From: CALBTQ01 sp036743315
GTDB taxonomy: Bacteria > Lernaellota > Lernaellaia > Lernaellales > Lernaellaceae
DNA length: 47,026 nucleotides
Direction: 5' to 3'
Assembly: GCA_036743315.1 (NCBI GenBank)
Contig: DAINPV010000002.1
Location: forward strand, 1-47,026
This document shows, piece after piece, positions 35,226 through 43,918 of the stretch (its first letter is position 1; each line of letters opens with the position of its first letter). Made by a program: the position numbers and the translations under genes. The notes below the pieces were generated by a model, which was given only the letters and a program-made list of their open reading frames with translations, searched no databases and had not been told where the DNA came from.

Positions 35226-35891
35226 TTATTTCGCGGGCAACGCGGCAATTTTATCGTATAATTTCTGATCCAGCTGATCCAGGCAGATCATCGCGCCGGC
35301 GCCGTTTTCCTGCGTACCCAGCACATAGGCGATGTTCAGATCGTGGGTGAGGAAGATCGCCTTCAAATAGGGAGAGGCCTGCTCGGACGTGTATTTGACC
35401 AGGAAATTTTTCATCAGTCGCGGATGATGAAACAGCCCGGCTAGTTGTTCGCCGTTCTGACCGTTCAACACGGCGTTGCTGAAAGCTTTGGTGTCGATTT
35501 TCTTGAAGACCGATTTGGTCGGTTCGCCGGGCAGGATGATCCGCACGAAGGGATAGCCGACCTGGCGGAAATATTCCATTTGCCGGTCGTCGGCCTGCGC
35601 TTCGAATAGACTCACGCGACCGTCGCGATCCAGGTCTCGCTCGGCGAATACTTGTTCCTGCTGCATCAGCGCCTCTTGGTTGGCGTTTTTCTTTTGCAGG
35701 ACGTCGTGGTACAGGCTGGCGGCGAAAAAGGCGACGCTGACGATCAACGCCAGGATCAGCAGCAGGTCTTCGGTTCGCTCGAACACTTTCTTATGGTGAT
35801 CGCACAAGTGGCGCGGTTCGATGCCGAACGTGCTGAAGCGTTTGACGGCCACGTACTTGGCCGGCGATTGGCAATGGGCGCATTGGGCCAT
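35226..35891 (-). CDS. zinc-ribbon / transmembrane / EF-hand protein
   Basis: 221 residues. An N-terminal CxxC (AQCAHCQS) with CDHH later forms a treble-clef-like site. One membrane helix (LLLILALIVSVAFFAASLYH) follows at ~50-70. An EF-hand loop DLDRDGRVSLFEA lies at ~95-107. A soluble domain with FVRIILPGEPTKS and GAMICLDQLDQ ends it. The combination looks like a Ca2+-sensing membrane protein with a cytosolic zinc module, but I do not recognise it. ATG 35891 was chosen over TTG 35936 because the latter would start inside an inverted repeat and has no ribosome site; GGAGGG precedes ATG 35891. Confidence 0.62.
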   Translation of the reverse strand: MAQCAHCQSPAKYVAVKRFSTFGIEPRHLCDHHKKVFERTEDLLLILALIVSVAFFAASLYHDVLQKKNANQEALMQQEQVFAERDLDRDGRVSLFEAQADDRQMEYFRQVGYPFVRIILPGEPTKSVFKKIDTKAFSNAVLNGQNGEQLAGLFHHPRLMKNFLVKYTSEQASPYLKAIFLTHDLNIAYVLGTQENGAGAMICLDQLDQKLYDKIAALPAK

Positions 35892-35923
35892 GGGGTTGAC
35901 GACCCTCCATCGATTGTTGTGAT

Positions 35924-35938
35924 AATTGCATAGCAATT
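35924..35938. promoter_or_regulatory. AATTGC-ATA-GCAATT palindrome upstream of the zinc-ribbon gene
   Basis: Perfect 6-bp arms around a 3-nt centre. It overlaps the place where a -10 of the minus-strand gene would be (TTGCAA further upstream could be its -35), so it could be an operator. No regulator was identified. Confidence 0.35.
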
Positions 35939-35994
35939 TTCACCGGCACTTGCAACTGGGCGTTGACGGGGCATCCTTTTTTCCGTGCCCGAAC

Positions 35995-36024
35995 TTGACA
36001 CCCCCAAGAGCTTACACCTACAAT
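35995..36024 (+). promoter_or_regulatory. sigma70-type promoter of the lipase/acyl-CoA synthetase unit
   Basis: TTGACA (35995-36000), 18 bp, TACAAT (36019-36024). This is the best promoter match in the window, about 40 bp before ATG 36063. Confidence 0.65.
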
Positions 36025-36062
36025 ACTTGGCTACTTTCATAAGTTTTTTCGAGGAATTGCAC

Positions 36063-36908
36063 ATGGCCAACATCGAATCCAAAACCGGCTCTTTTCAGAA
36101 TGCCGACAAAATGCAGGTTTTCTATCGTCATTGGCCGGTTGCCGACGCCAAGGCGGTCGTGGTGATCTGTCACGGTCTGGGCGAACACGGCGACCGCTAC
36201 GGCAATCTGGTCGACCGGATCGTTCCCGCCGGCTATGCCGCCTTCGCGCACGATCATCGCGGACATGGCAAATCCGCCGGTTTGCGCGGTCATGTGGACA
36301 GCTTCGACCAATTCCTCAACGACGTCTACCGAATGATCGCCATGGCCCGCGAGATTTATCCGGAAAAGAGGATTTTCCTCCTCGGCCACTCGATGGGCGG
36401 CCTGATCGTGCTGGCCTACGCGCTGCGTCACCCGGACACCATCGACGCGGTGATCGCCAGCGGCGCGGCGCTCAAATTGGCCGTCGAGGTCCCCAAGCTC
36501 AAAGCGACCATCGGCAGCCTGATGGCGAAGATCTGGCCGACGCTGTCGCTGTCCAACGGTCTGGACCCGCAGCAGATCTCCCACGATCCGGAAGTCGTGC
36601 GCGCCTACATCGCCGATCCGCTGGTGCACGATCGCGTGACCGCGCGCTTCTTTCAGGAATTCACCGCAACCATTGATAAAACCAACCTCGGCGCAGCGGC
36701 TTTGACCATGCCGCTGCTCATGTTCCATGGTGGCGACGATATGATTTGTCACCCCGACGGAACGCGCGCCTTTTTCGAACTTGCCGGCAGCAAGGATAAA
36801 ACCTGTGAAATTTTTAACGGCCAATACCACGAAGTGCTCAACGACCTGGACAAGGACAAGGCGCTCGATCTGATTCAGCGCTGGCTCGACGAGCACGTGG
36901 TTGGCTAG
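36063..36908 (+). CDS. alpha/beta hydrolase, monoacylglycerol lipase-like
   Basis: 281 residues. The oxyanion loop is VICHGLGEHGDRY, then DHRGHGKSAG, then the nucleophile elbow GHSMGG. The acid lies in MFHGGDDMICHPDG and the His in QYHEVLND. This is the hydrolase_4/lysophospholipase (MGL) group that releases fatty acids from monoacyl lipids. ATG 36063 has GAGGAA upstream and lies after the promoter; the longer frame would cross it. It is followed after 11 bp by an acyl-CoA synthetase, so the pair could release and activate fatty acids. No signal peptide is seen. Confidence 0.87.
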   Translation: MANIESKTGSFQNADKMQVFYRHWPVADAKAVVVICHGLGEHGDRYGNLVDRIVPAGYAAFAHDHRGHGKSAGLRGHVDSFDQFLNDVYRMIAMAREIYPEKRIFLLGHSMGGLIVLAYALRHPDTIDAVIASGAALKLAVEVPKLKATIGSLMAKIWPTLSLSNGLDPQQISHDPEVVRAYIADPLVHDRVTARFFQEFTATIDKTNLGAAALTMPLLMFHGGDDMICHPDGTRAFFELAGSKDKTCEIFNGQYHEVLNDLDKDKALDLIQRWLDEHVVG

Positions 36909-36919
36909 TGGAGGAATGA

Positions 36920-38425
36920 GTGTACACCCTCGGCCAACTCCTTACCGATCGGGCGAAGAAATATTCGGATCGTACCTTTTGTCTGTTCGAAAACGAAGCG
37001 CTCAGCTACGCCTCGATGGAGGCCACCGCCAATGCGATGGCGCACGGCTTGATCGAACAAGGGTGCAAGCCAGGCGATAAAATCGCGGTGTTGCTGCCCA
37101 ACATTCCCGAATGGCTGATCACCTTTTTCGCCGTGGCCAAGGCCGGCGCGACGGTCGTGCCGATCAACAGCCTGCTCAAACGCGAGGAAGCGCAGTTCAT
37201 TCTCAACAACAGCCAGGCCAACAAGCTGATCACCATTCCGCACTTTGTCGATCAGTTGCGCGCCATCCGCAACGAGATGGAGCACCTCAACGACATTTAC
37301 GTTGTCGCCGACGAAGCGCCGCGCGGCATGAAGATTTTCGACGAATTGCTCGCCGAGCGCGAGGAGCCGCCGCAGGTTAACATCAAGGACGACGACATCG
37401 CCGGCATCATTTACACCTCCGGCATGACCGGCCATCCGAAAGGCGCGATGCTCTCGCACCGCAACTATCTGTTCAACGCCGAGAAGATCGTCACGGCAAT
37501 GAAAATGAACGAGCGCGACCGCTTCATGAACATCCTGCCGATGTTCCACGTCAACGCGCAGTTGGCCGCGTTTCTCGCGCCGCTGTACGCCGGCGGTTCG
37601 ATGGTGCTCATGCGCGGATTCTCGCCGCGCGAATTTCTACGCGCGCTCGATCGCTACAAGGCCACGGCCTTCGTCGGCGTGCCGACGGTCTATGCCATTC
37701 TCAACGAGCTGCCCGACGCGGAAAAATACGACCTGTCCTCGCTGCGCTTCTGCATTTGCGGCGCGGCTCCGATGAAGGTCGATGTCTTCGAAAAGTTCGA
37801 GGAAAAGTACAACGCGAAAATCATCGAAGGCTACGGCCTGTCCGAAGCGACCTGCGCGACCAGCATCAATCCGATCGACGGCAAACGGAAAATCGGTTCG
37901 ATCGGCCTGCCGCTGCCGGGCGTGGAGATGAAGATCCTCGACGACGCCGGCAAGGAAGTCCCACCGGGCGGCGAGGGCGAAATCGTCATTCGCGGCGACC
38001 TGGTCATGAAGGGCTACTTCAAGGACGACGAAGCCACGCAGGAAACCTTGCGCGACGGCTGGCTGTTCACCGGCGATATCGGTTACGTCGACGAGGACGG
38101 CTACTTCCACATTCGCGGCCGCAAGAAGGACATGATTATCCGCGGCGGCGAAAACATCTACCCGCGCGAAGTCGAGGACGTGCTGATCACCCATCCGGAC
38201 GTGCTGGAAGTCGCCGTTGTCGGCAAAACCGATCCGATCTGGGGCGAGGAAGTCGTCGCCTACATCGTTCCGCAGGAAGCCAAAACGCCAAGCCGCACGC
38301 AGATTCGTGAATACTGCCGGCAGCATCTGGCCGATTATAAATGCCCCACGCGCATCGTATTCGTCGATAAAATGCCCAAAACCGCGTTGATGAAAGTGCG
38401 GCGCTGGGCGTTGCGCGATGAATAA
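36920..38425 (+). CDS. fatty-acyl-CoA synthetase (AMP-binding family)
   Basis: 501 residues, ANL adenylating enzyme. Motifs: YTSGMTGHPKGAMLSH (P-loop, with Met where Thr is usual), IEGYGLSEATCA, LFTGDIGYVDEDGYFHIRGRKKDMI, and NIYPREVEDVL. The C-terminal catalytic Lys is in KTALMKVRR, where the common TGK is replaced by LMK. Long-chain (FadD-like) versus medium-chain specificity is not decidable. Starts at GTG 36920. It follows the lipase by 11 bp and likely converts its fatty acid product to acyl-CoA. Confidence 0.88.
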   Translation: MYTLGQLLTDRAKKYSDRTFCLFENEALSYASMEATANAMAHGLIEQGCKPGDKIAVLLPNIPEWLITFFAVAKAGATVVPINSLLKREEAQFILNNSQANKLITIPHFVDQLRAIRNEMEHLNDIYVVADEAPRGMKIFDELLAEREEPPQVNIKDDDIAGIIYTSGMTGHPKGAMLSHRNYLFNAEKIVTAMKMNERDRFMNILPMFHVNAQLAAFLAPLYAGGSMVLMRGFSPREFLRALDRYKATAFVGVPTVYAILNELPDAEKYDLSSLRFCICGAAPMKVDVFEKFEEKYNAKIIEGYGLSEATCATSINPIDGKRKIGSIGLPLPGVEMKILDDAGKEVPPGGEGEIVIRGDLVMKGYFKDDEATQETLRDGWLFTGDIGYVDEDGYFHIRGRKKDMIIRGGENIYPREVEDVLITHPDVLEVAVVGKTDPIWGEEVVAYIVPQEAKTPSRTQIREYCRQHLADYKCPTRIVFVDKMPKTALMKVRRWALRDE

Positions 38426-38455
38426 GCCGACGCCGATCCGACTGTCGAGAAAACG

Positions 38456-39259
38456 ATGATTCGTCATTTTTGCCGCTTTTGCCATGCCCATCGCCGCGCG
38501 TTCCTGCCGCTGGTTCGGCGGCTGTTCGACGAAGGATTTTCCCTGGTCGGACAACGGGCGGGCGAACGGCTCGTTCTCAATGAATCGCTGAACGAACTGC
38601 GCGATGGATTCGAACATGCCGCCGTCACGCTGGAGAGCTTCAGCCGCGACCGCGGCGGTCTGTTGGCGCTGACGCTCGACGAGTTCACGCTGGTGCGCAT
38701 CGACTACGCGCTGGACTGGAACTTCCGCGTGCTGCTGGATCTGTTCGACGACAACAGCGCCGATCTGGCGGCGGTGCAGACGCGGTTGATCGATGCCTTT
38801 GCCGGCGAGGATTACGAAACCGCGCTCGACTTGGGTTTGGCGTTTCTGGCGCAAGCGCGCGCAGAGGATCTTCATCTGCACTATCGCCTGGAAACAAAGA
38901 AGGGTCCGTTTCTGGCCGCGCAATACCGAGACGCGGTGCTGCGCCTGGAGTTGGTCGATCCGGCGACGTACCTATTCATCGTGTTTCGCTTCATGCACAA
39001 GGCTGCGCCGACGGTGCTCTTCCGCTCACCGCTTGACCTGTTGCGGCTTTTAGAGGAATTTCAGGATATGATTCGGTACATGGCCGAATCGTTGCGCGAT
39101 CACGAGTTGACCATGGAAATCGTCGTGGAAAAGCACACGGTGTTCCGCAGCGGGCATGGCGTCAAAGCGGGATTCGGCGGCGTCTTCGGACCGACCGCCA
39201 TTCAGTTGGAAGCGTTGACGAAGATCCTCATGTCGGTCATGCCGCGGAGAGGCGAATGA
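38456..39259 (+). CDS. hypothetical protein coupled to a rhomboid protease
   Basis: 267 residues, predicted soluble and mostly helical. Recognisable fragments include NESLNELRDGFEHAAVTLESF and LRLLEEFQDMIRYMAESLRDH. The first line holds a Cys-rich start (MIRHFCRFCHAHRR; CxxC and CxxCH-like). I do not recognise the family. Its stop overlaps the rhomboid start by 4 bp (ATGA), so the products are probably made together. A transcription unit with the upstream synthetase is likely, as 30 bp separate them. Confidence 0.6.
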   Translation: MIRHFCRFCHAHRRAFLPLVRRLFDEGFSLVGQRAGERLVLNESLNELRDGFEHAAVTLESFSRDRGGLLALTLDEFTLVRIDYALDWNFRVLLDLFDDNSADLAAVQTRLIDAFAGEDYETALDLGLAFLAQARAEDLHLHYRLETKKGPFLAAQYRDAVLRLELVDPATYLFIVFRFMHKAAPTVLFRSPLDLLRLLEEFQDMIRYMAESLRDHELTMEIVVEKHTVFRSGHGVKAGFGGVFGPTAIQLEALTKILMSVMPRRGE

Positions 39260-39987
39260 ATCCGTACCAAACCGGAGGCGGGCGCGGCGGCATGCCGCAA
39301 ATGCGCATGGGTGGACCGGTGCCGCCGGTGCTCAAAACCTTTCTCATCGCCTGCGGCGCGGGTTTTCTGCTGCAGCTGCTCTGGCCGCAGCTGACCGTTT
39401 ACCTCGGCCTGACGCCGGCGGCTTTCTGGCGCGGCGCGGTCTTCCAACTGGTGACCTTCCATTTTCTACACGGCGGCATTTGGCATATCATTCTCAATCT
39501 CTTTGTTCTCTGGATGTTCGCCGGCGAACTCGAAATCCTCTGGGGCCGCAACAAGTTCATTGTCTATCTGGTGGTGACCGGCCTGGGCGCGGGCTTGTGC
39601 CAGGTGCTGTTCACGCCGTCGCTGGCTGTGCCGGTGATCGGCGCGTCGGGCGTCGTCTACGGCATCCTGATGGCCTACGGCATGACCTATCCCAACCGGA
39701 TGGTCTATCTGTATTTTCTTTTTCCGGTGAAGGTAAAGTGGTTCGTCATCGCCCTGGGCGTGATCGAACTGGCATCGAGCGTCTCCGGGCGGGCGGAAAT
39801 GAGCGGCGTGGCTCATCTGGCGCACCTGGGCGGCATGATCTTCGGTTTCGTCTTTCTGCGTTACGACCGCATCTTCCTACGCCTGCGCGACAAGTACTAC
39901 CGGCGCAAGCTGGCCAAGATAAAAAATGAGAACCGCCACCTCTACGTCGTGCGCGGCGACGACGACGATAAACCCTACTATCACTAA
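39256..39987 (+). CDS. rhomboid-family intramembrane serine protease
   Basis: 243 residues. A soluble Gly/Met-rich N-terminus (~30 residues) is followed by about six membrane helices. Rhomboid motifs: HFLHGGIWHIILNLF (HxxxN oxyanion), GASGVVYG (catalytic Ser), and AHLAHLGGMIFGF (catalytic His). The Ser/His dyad is intact, so an active protease is expected. The charged C-terminus ends in an unusual DDDDKPYYH. Substrate is unknown; the upstream coupled gene could supply a partner. Confidence 0.9.
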   Translation: MNPYQTGGGRGGMPQMRMGGPVPPVLKTFLIACGAGFLLQLLWPQLTVYLGLTPAAFWRGAVFQLVTFHFLHGGIWHIILNLFVLWMFAGELEILWGRNKFIVYLVVTGLGAGLCQVLFTPSLAVPVIGASGVVYGILMAYGMTYPNRMVYLYFLFPVKVKWFVIALGVIELASSVSGRAEMSGVAHLAHLGGMIFGFVFLRYDRIFLRLRDKYYRRKLAKIKNENRHLYVVRGDDDDKPYYH

Positions 39988-40066
39988 GTCGGCAATTGTT
40001 CTTTTTCCACCGATTGATTAGGATGACTCAACCTTGAGTAGTGTCATTGCACAGCGAGGTGTCGGT

Positions 40067-42109
40067 ATGCCTTTCTCTAAAAATTTTATGGTTCTGCTCC
40101 TTGTCTTTGCCCTATTCGCGGTTGCGTGCGGCGACGATGATGATGACGATGACGATCTGTCCGTCGACGACGATGTGGCCGACGACGATTCCACACCCGC
40201 CGATGACGACGACGATTCCCTCGATGACGATGACAATGATGACGACGACACGCCGCCGCCGACGTTGTCGGGTGTTTACGCGGTCAGCGGCGAGGATGAA
40301 CAATACGGCGCCTACAGCGGTTGGGCGGAAATCCGCACGAGCGAAACGGGCCTTGTCTTTGTGCGAACCATCGAATACGCCGCCGCCGACTTCGAGGGCG
40401 ACGCCGTCGCGGCCGCGTGGAGCGGCGAGGTGACCGGCAATCTGAGCGGCTTTGTCGCGTCCGCCTCGCTGGAGCGCATCGGCTTCATGACCGCTTATGG
40501 CGATTTCACGCGCAACCTGGAAGATGTCGATCCGCTGTCGGTCAGCGCGACGTTCATACCGACGGGCAAGGGATCGTTCGACGGAACCTTCATCGGCGAC
40601 GAGACAATTAGTGCGACGGAGAACTGGACCTGGACCGAGGCGAACGGCGACGCGCCGATTTGGACGAACGAGCGGCAACGCATCGCCACGCACGCGCCGC
40701 TCGGCGACGGCTTGCACAACCTGCTGTTCGGCGTGTTCGGCGGTTTCATCGACCGCGAGGAAATGGACCCCTATCGCGATCGCGAGGATTTTCAATCAGC
40801 GCTGCACACAATCTTCTTCGATCCCACCGACTTCGATTTTTACCGCGCCAATCCGGACGTCCTGCGCGTGATCCAGAAGACGATCGACCCGGTCAGCCTG
40901 GCCGAAACGCGCTTACGCAATCGCGCATACCGCCAGACGCTGGCCGAGAAAGCGGCATTTTTCGACGCCGACATGCACGCGCGGCACATCAACGGCGCGG
41001 GGATGATCAGCGCGAGCACCGGCGAGGGCGAAGACCTCGTGTTTCATGACGATATGTCCAGCATGTTGTGGACCGGCGTATACATCGGCAGCCAGGCGCT
41101 ACGCTATCTGGCCACCGGCGAGGCCGAGGCGCTCGAGCACGTGGCGACCTGCGTACGCGGGCAGGTGCTGGCCTACGACATTGTGCCGGAAATCGGCGCG
41201 TTTGCGCGCAGCCTGCGAGTGCACGACGAGAACATGCCCGGCGGTTGGGTGCGCGGCGAGGCGCCTTTTGAGAATTACGATTATCTGCCCGGCGGCAACA
41301 ACGACATGTTGCACGGCTACCAAATCGGTTTCTTCTTCGCGGGCATGGTGCTGCTGGATAACCCGGCCTACGCGGATCTGGCGGCCGACATGATCCGCGT
41401 GCTCGCCGAGTTGGAAGAATACCATCCCGACGCCGCCGACGGCATGATCAACGAAATGAAGATGAACATGCTGCTGTTCTACCTCGACGGCGACGACGCC
41501 TATCGGCAGCGGTACCGGCAGTTGCTCAACAATTTCTTTTACGACTTGTTCCTCGAGGAATTGGGCAACGGCAGTTTTTACCTCTACGGCATCTCGGACT
41601 GGTCGGGCAATCATCTGAACGCGCAATCGCTGATCGTGCTGACCTGGCTGGCCGAACTGCTGGAAGACGATTCGCTCGAAGAACTGCGCCACGGTTGTCG
41701 GCGCGCGTACTGGATGATGCACGGTCCGCGCCTGCCGTTGTTTTTGACGACCATGGCCGCGTTGGGCTGGGATGAACCGGACGAGGCGCGCTTGGAAGAA
41801 GGCCTGTGGCGCCTGCGCGAATTTCCCACGCCGAAAACGCATTACGACATCGACTGGGAAATCAATCCGGGCTTTTGCCTGAGTCCGTTCCCGTCGTTGC
41901 CGTGGAAGTTCGACTGGTGGACGTCCAACGATCGCTTCTTCAGCCTGTACGGCTATCCTTTGTTCGAGCAGGGCGTGGACAATTTTATGTTCCGCAACTC
42001 TCCCTTCGGTTACCGCGACGGGGCCTCGGATCGTTCCGAGTTTTCCGCCGAATACCTCTATGTCTATTGGCTGCTTTACCAACGTGGACTGATTACGGGT
42101 GACGAATGA
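40067..42109 (+). CDS. lipoprotein with Asp-rich linker and large alpha-helical domain
   Basis: 680 residues. A lipoprotein signal peptide (MPFSKNFMVLLLVFALFAVAC) has C21 as lipidation site. It is followed directly by CGDDDDDDDD and ~40 residues of Asp-block linker ending in TPPP. A ~100-residue beta domain (LSGVYAVSGEDEQYG) follows, then a ~450-residue helical region (LHGYQIGFFFAGMVLLDNPAYADLAADMI) resembling alpha/alpha-toroid carbohydrate-active enzymes. I cannot name a family or active site. GAGGTG lies before ATG 40067; TTG 40034 is less likely. The next gene overlaps its stop (ATGATGA). Probably surface or periplasmic, acting on glycans (inference from fold and neighbour). Confidence 0.68.
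   Translation: MPFSKNFMVLLLVFALFAVACGDDDDDDDDLSVDDDVADDDSTPADDDDDSLDDDDNDDDDTPPPTLSGVYAVSGEDEQYGAYSGWAEIRTSETGLVFVRTIEYAAADFEGDAVAAAWSGEVTGNLSGFVASASLERIGFMTAYGDFTRNLEDVDPLSVSATFIPTGKGSFDGTFIGDETISATENWTWTEANGDAPIWTNERQRIATHAPLGDGLHNLLFGVFGGFIDREEMDPYRDREDFQSALHTIFFDPTDFDFYRANPDVLRVIQKTIDPVSLAETRLRNRAYRQTLAEKAAFFDADMHARHINGAGMISASTGEGEDLVFHDDMSSMLWTGVYIGSQALRYLATGEAEALEHVATCVRGQVLAYDIVPEIGAFARSLRVHDENMPGGWVRGEAPFENYDYLPGGNNDMLHGYQIGFFFAGMVLLDNPAYADLAADMIRVLAELEEYHPDAADGMINEMKMNMLLFYLDGDDAYRQRYRQLLNNFFYDLFLEELGNGSFYLYGISDWSGNHLNAQSLIVLTWLAELLEDDSLEELRHGCRRAYWMMHGPRLPLFLTTMAALGWDEPDEARLEEGLWRLREFPTPKTHYDIDWEINPGFCLSPFPSLPWKFDWWTSNDRFFSLYGYPLFEQGVDNFMFRNSPFGYRDGASDRSEFSAEYLYVYWLLYQRGLITGDE
40133..40249. 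repeat. GAC/GAT-rich tract encoding an Asp linker
   Basis: About 117 bp of GAC/GAT-rich triplets, low in complexity, coding for the Asp-block linker after the lipid Cys of the 40067-42109 lipoprotein. Same composition as the tracts at 3408-3548 and 43994-44095. Confidence 0.8.
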
Positions 42110-43908
42110 TGAAAAGACGAATGGTCCTGATGGCGTTTCTCCTGACGCTGTCGATCGGCGCGACGACCGCCGCGGCGCAGGAACACAAGTACGCGCTGAG
42201 CGTGTTTCACTTCAACATCCAGTACGTCATCGGCGGACTGTACGGCTTCGTGCCGCTGCCGGTCGACTACCCGCTGTGGGAGATCGGTCCGGACGAAGCC
42301 GAGGACATGATCGTCATCGAGAGCTTCAAACCGATTCTCGATCTGCTCGAGGATCATCCCGACTGGACGCTCTCGCTGGAGTTGCAGGCGTACTTCATCG
42401 AGGTGCTCGCCGAGCGGCATCCGGAGATACTTACGCAGTTGCGCGAACTGGCGCAAGGCGGACAGGTCGAGCTGATCAGCTTCCACTACGCCGACCAGTT
42501 GTTCATCGCGTTCCCCTATGAGGATTGGCGGCGCAGCAACGAGCGTACGCTGCAGGTGTTCGCCGAATACGATCTGCCGTTGTCGGGTGCGGTGTTCTGC
42601 CAGGAGGGGCAGGGCGCGCAGGGCATGGCGCGGCGGATGGAAGAAAACGGATATTCGGTCATGGCTTGGCCGAAGAACCTGTGGAAGTACCAGTACGGCG
42701 ACGAACCGGCCAAGCCGTATTACACCTTCGGCAACATCCACCTTGTGCAAGCCGGCAAGGGCGTCGACGACGCGGCGACCGGCGTGCAAACGACCTGGAC
42801 GTTCATGGGCGACGGCGAGCTGCTGGCCACCGGCGATTGGGACCCGTACTTTCCCTGGTTCTTCCATACCAACGACGACGCGGTGGCGGAATACGAGACG
42901 AACCTGCAATCGCTGGCTGATGAGGGGTACGTTATCAGCGGCATCGCCGATTACGTCGAGGATCTGATCGACCAGGGCATCGCGCCGGAGGATCCGCCGA
43001 ATCTGCTCGACGGCACATGGCAGCCGGGCAGCACCGAAAGCGTGTCGATGTGGCTCGGGCGCGGCGGTCTGTGGCGTAAAGACGAACGCGACAATCACGT
43101 GCGCACCATGTGCATGATGGGTCATAAGGAATTAATGGCCGCCGAAACGGCCGCCGCGGTCGCCGGTCTGGATTACCGCGACACGCTCGATGAGGCGTGG
43201 CGGCAACTGTTCATGGCCGAGGTTTCCGACGGTTCCGGCATCAACCCGTATCGGGGCGAGGTGGAGTTCACCATCGCCAGCGCCGCCGAAGCGATCCGTG
43301 TGGCGCGCGAGATCATTGAGCGGGCCAAAACCGCGTTGGCAATGGAGCACGTGCTCATCGACACCGCCGCCGGCACGGTGACCGAGGGAGTTTTTTCCTG
43401 GCCGGGCGTCGAGGTGGCCGAAGCGCCGCTGACTGTCACGGTCCAGGCGAAAAAGCGCGAGCACACCGCGCGCTGGTTCAAGCTGAGCGACGATCCGGAA
43501 ACCTATCGGTTGGAAATCGCCTTTACGGCCGGCGAGGACAAGGAAGCGCGCGAGAACAGCATCACCTTCCCCGGCACGGGCGACCAAGTGTTGACGACCA
43601 CCGCGTTGATCGACGATGAAATCCGCTCCTACACGCGGTCGGACTTCACCTTTGAGGACGGCCATTTCTACCTGCCCGTGCCGATCGGCCTGGTCGGGCT
43701 GGGCGGCGGTTGGTGGGTGATCAAGGACATGGCCAACGTGCATCTGGCCGCACGGATCACCGACAGTGATCCGGACGTCATGTTCGAGGATCTGACGCCG
43801 CCGTGGTCGGAAACGATCACCTGGATTTTCTACCTGATCGAGGGCGACGATGCGCAGGCGTTGGCGCTGGCCGATTCGATCAACGTGCATCCCACGTTGG
43901 CGCGCTAG
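42106..43908 (+). CDS. secreted GH57/GH38-like carbohydrate-active protein
   Basis: 600 residues (or 599 from ATG 42109). A signal peptide (MKRRMVLMAFLLTLSIGATTAAAQ) is followed by a (beta/alpha) barrel resembling glycoside hydrolase/deacetylase-type family 57 and 38 proteins. It has VFHFNIQYVIGG, VELISFHYADQL, SGAVFCQEGQGAQGM (candidate nucleophile Glu) and FMGDGELLATGDWDPYF (candidate DxE acid). The barrel is followed by DERDNHVRTM helices and a C-terminal beta-sandwich. The usual GH57 short motifs are only partly matched, so activity is not certain. It is coupled to the upstream lipoprotein by overlap and sits 10 bp before the next lipoprotein. Confidence 0.65.
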   Translation: MMKRRMVLMAFLLTLSIGATTAAAQEHKYALSVFHFNIQYVIGGLYGFVPLPVDYPLWEIGPDEAEDMIVIESFKPILDLLEDHPDWTLSLELQAYFIEVLAERHPEILTQLRELAQGGQVELISFHYADQLFIAFPYEDWRRSNERTLQVFAEYDLPLSGAVFCQEGQGAQGMARRMEENGYSVMAWPKNLWKYQYGDEPAKPYYTFGNIHLVQAGKGVDDAATGVQTTWTFMGDGELLATGDWDPYFPWFFHTNDDAVAEYETNLQSLADEGYVISGIADYVEDLIDQGIAPEDPPNLLDGTWQPGSTESVSMWLGRGGLWRKDERDNHVRTMCMMGHKELMAAETAAAVAGLDYRDTLDEAWRQLFMAEVSDGSGINPYRGEVEFTIASAAEAIRVAREIIERAKTALAMEHVLIDTAAGTVTEGVFSWPGVEVAEAPLTVTVQAKKREHTARWFKLSDDPETYRLEIAFTAGEDKEARENSITFPGTGDQVLTTTALIDDEIRSYTRSDFTFEDGHFYLPVPIGLVGLGGGWWVIKDMANVHLAARITDSDPDVMFEDLTPPWSETITWIFYLIEGDDAQALALADSINVHPTLAR

Positions 43909-43918
43909 GGAGGTAACG

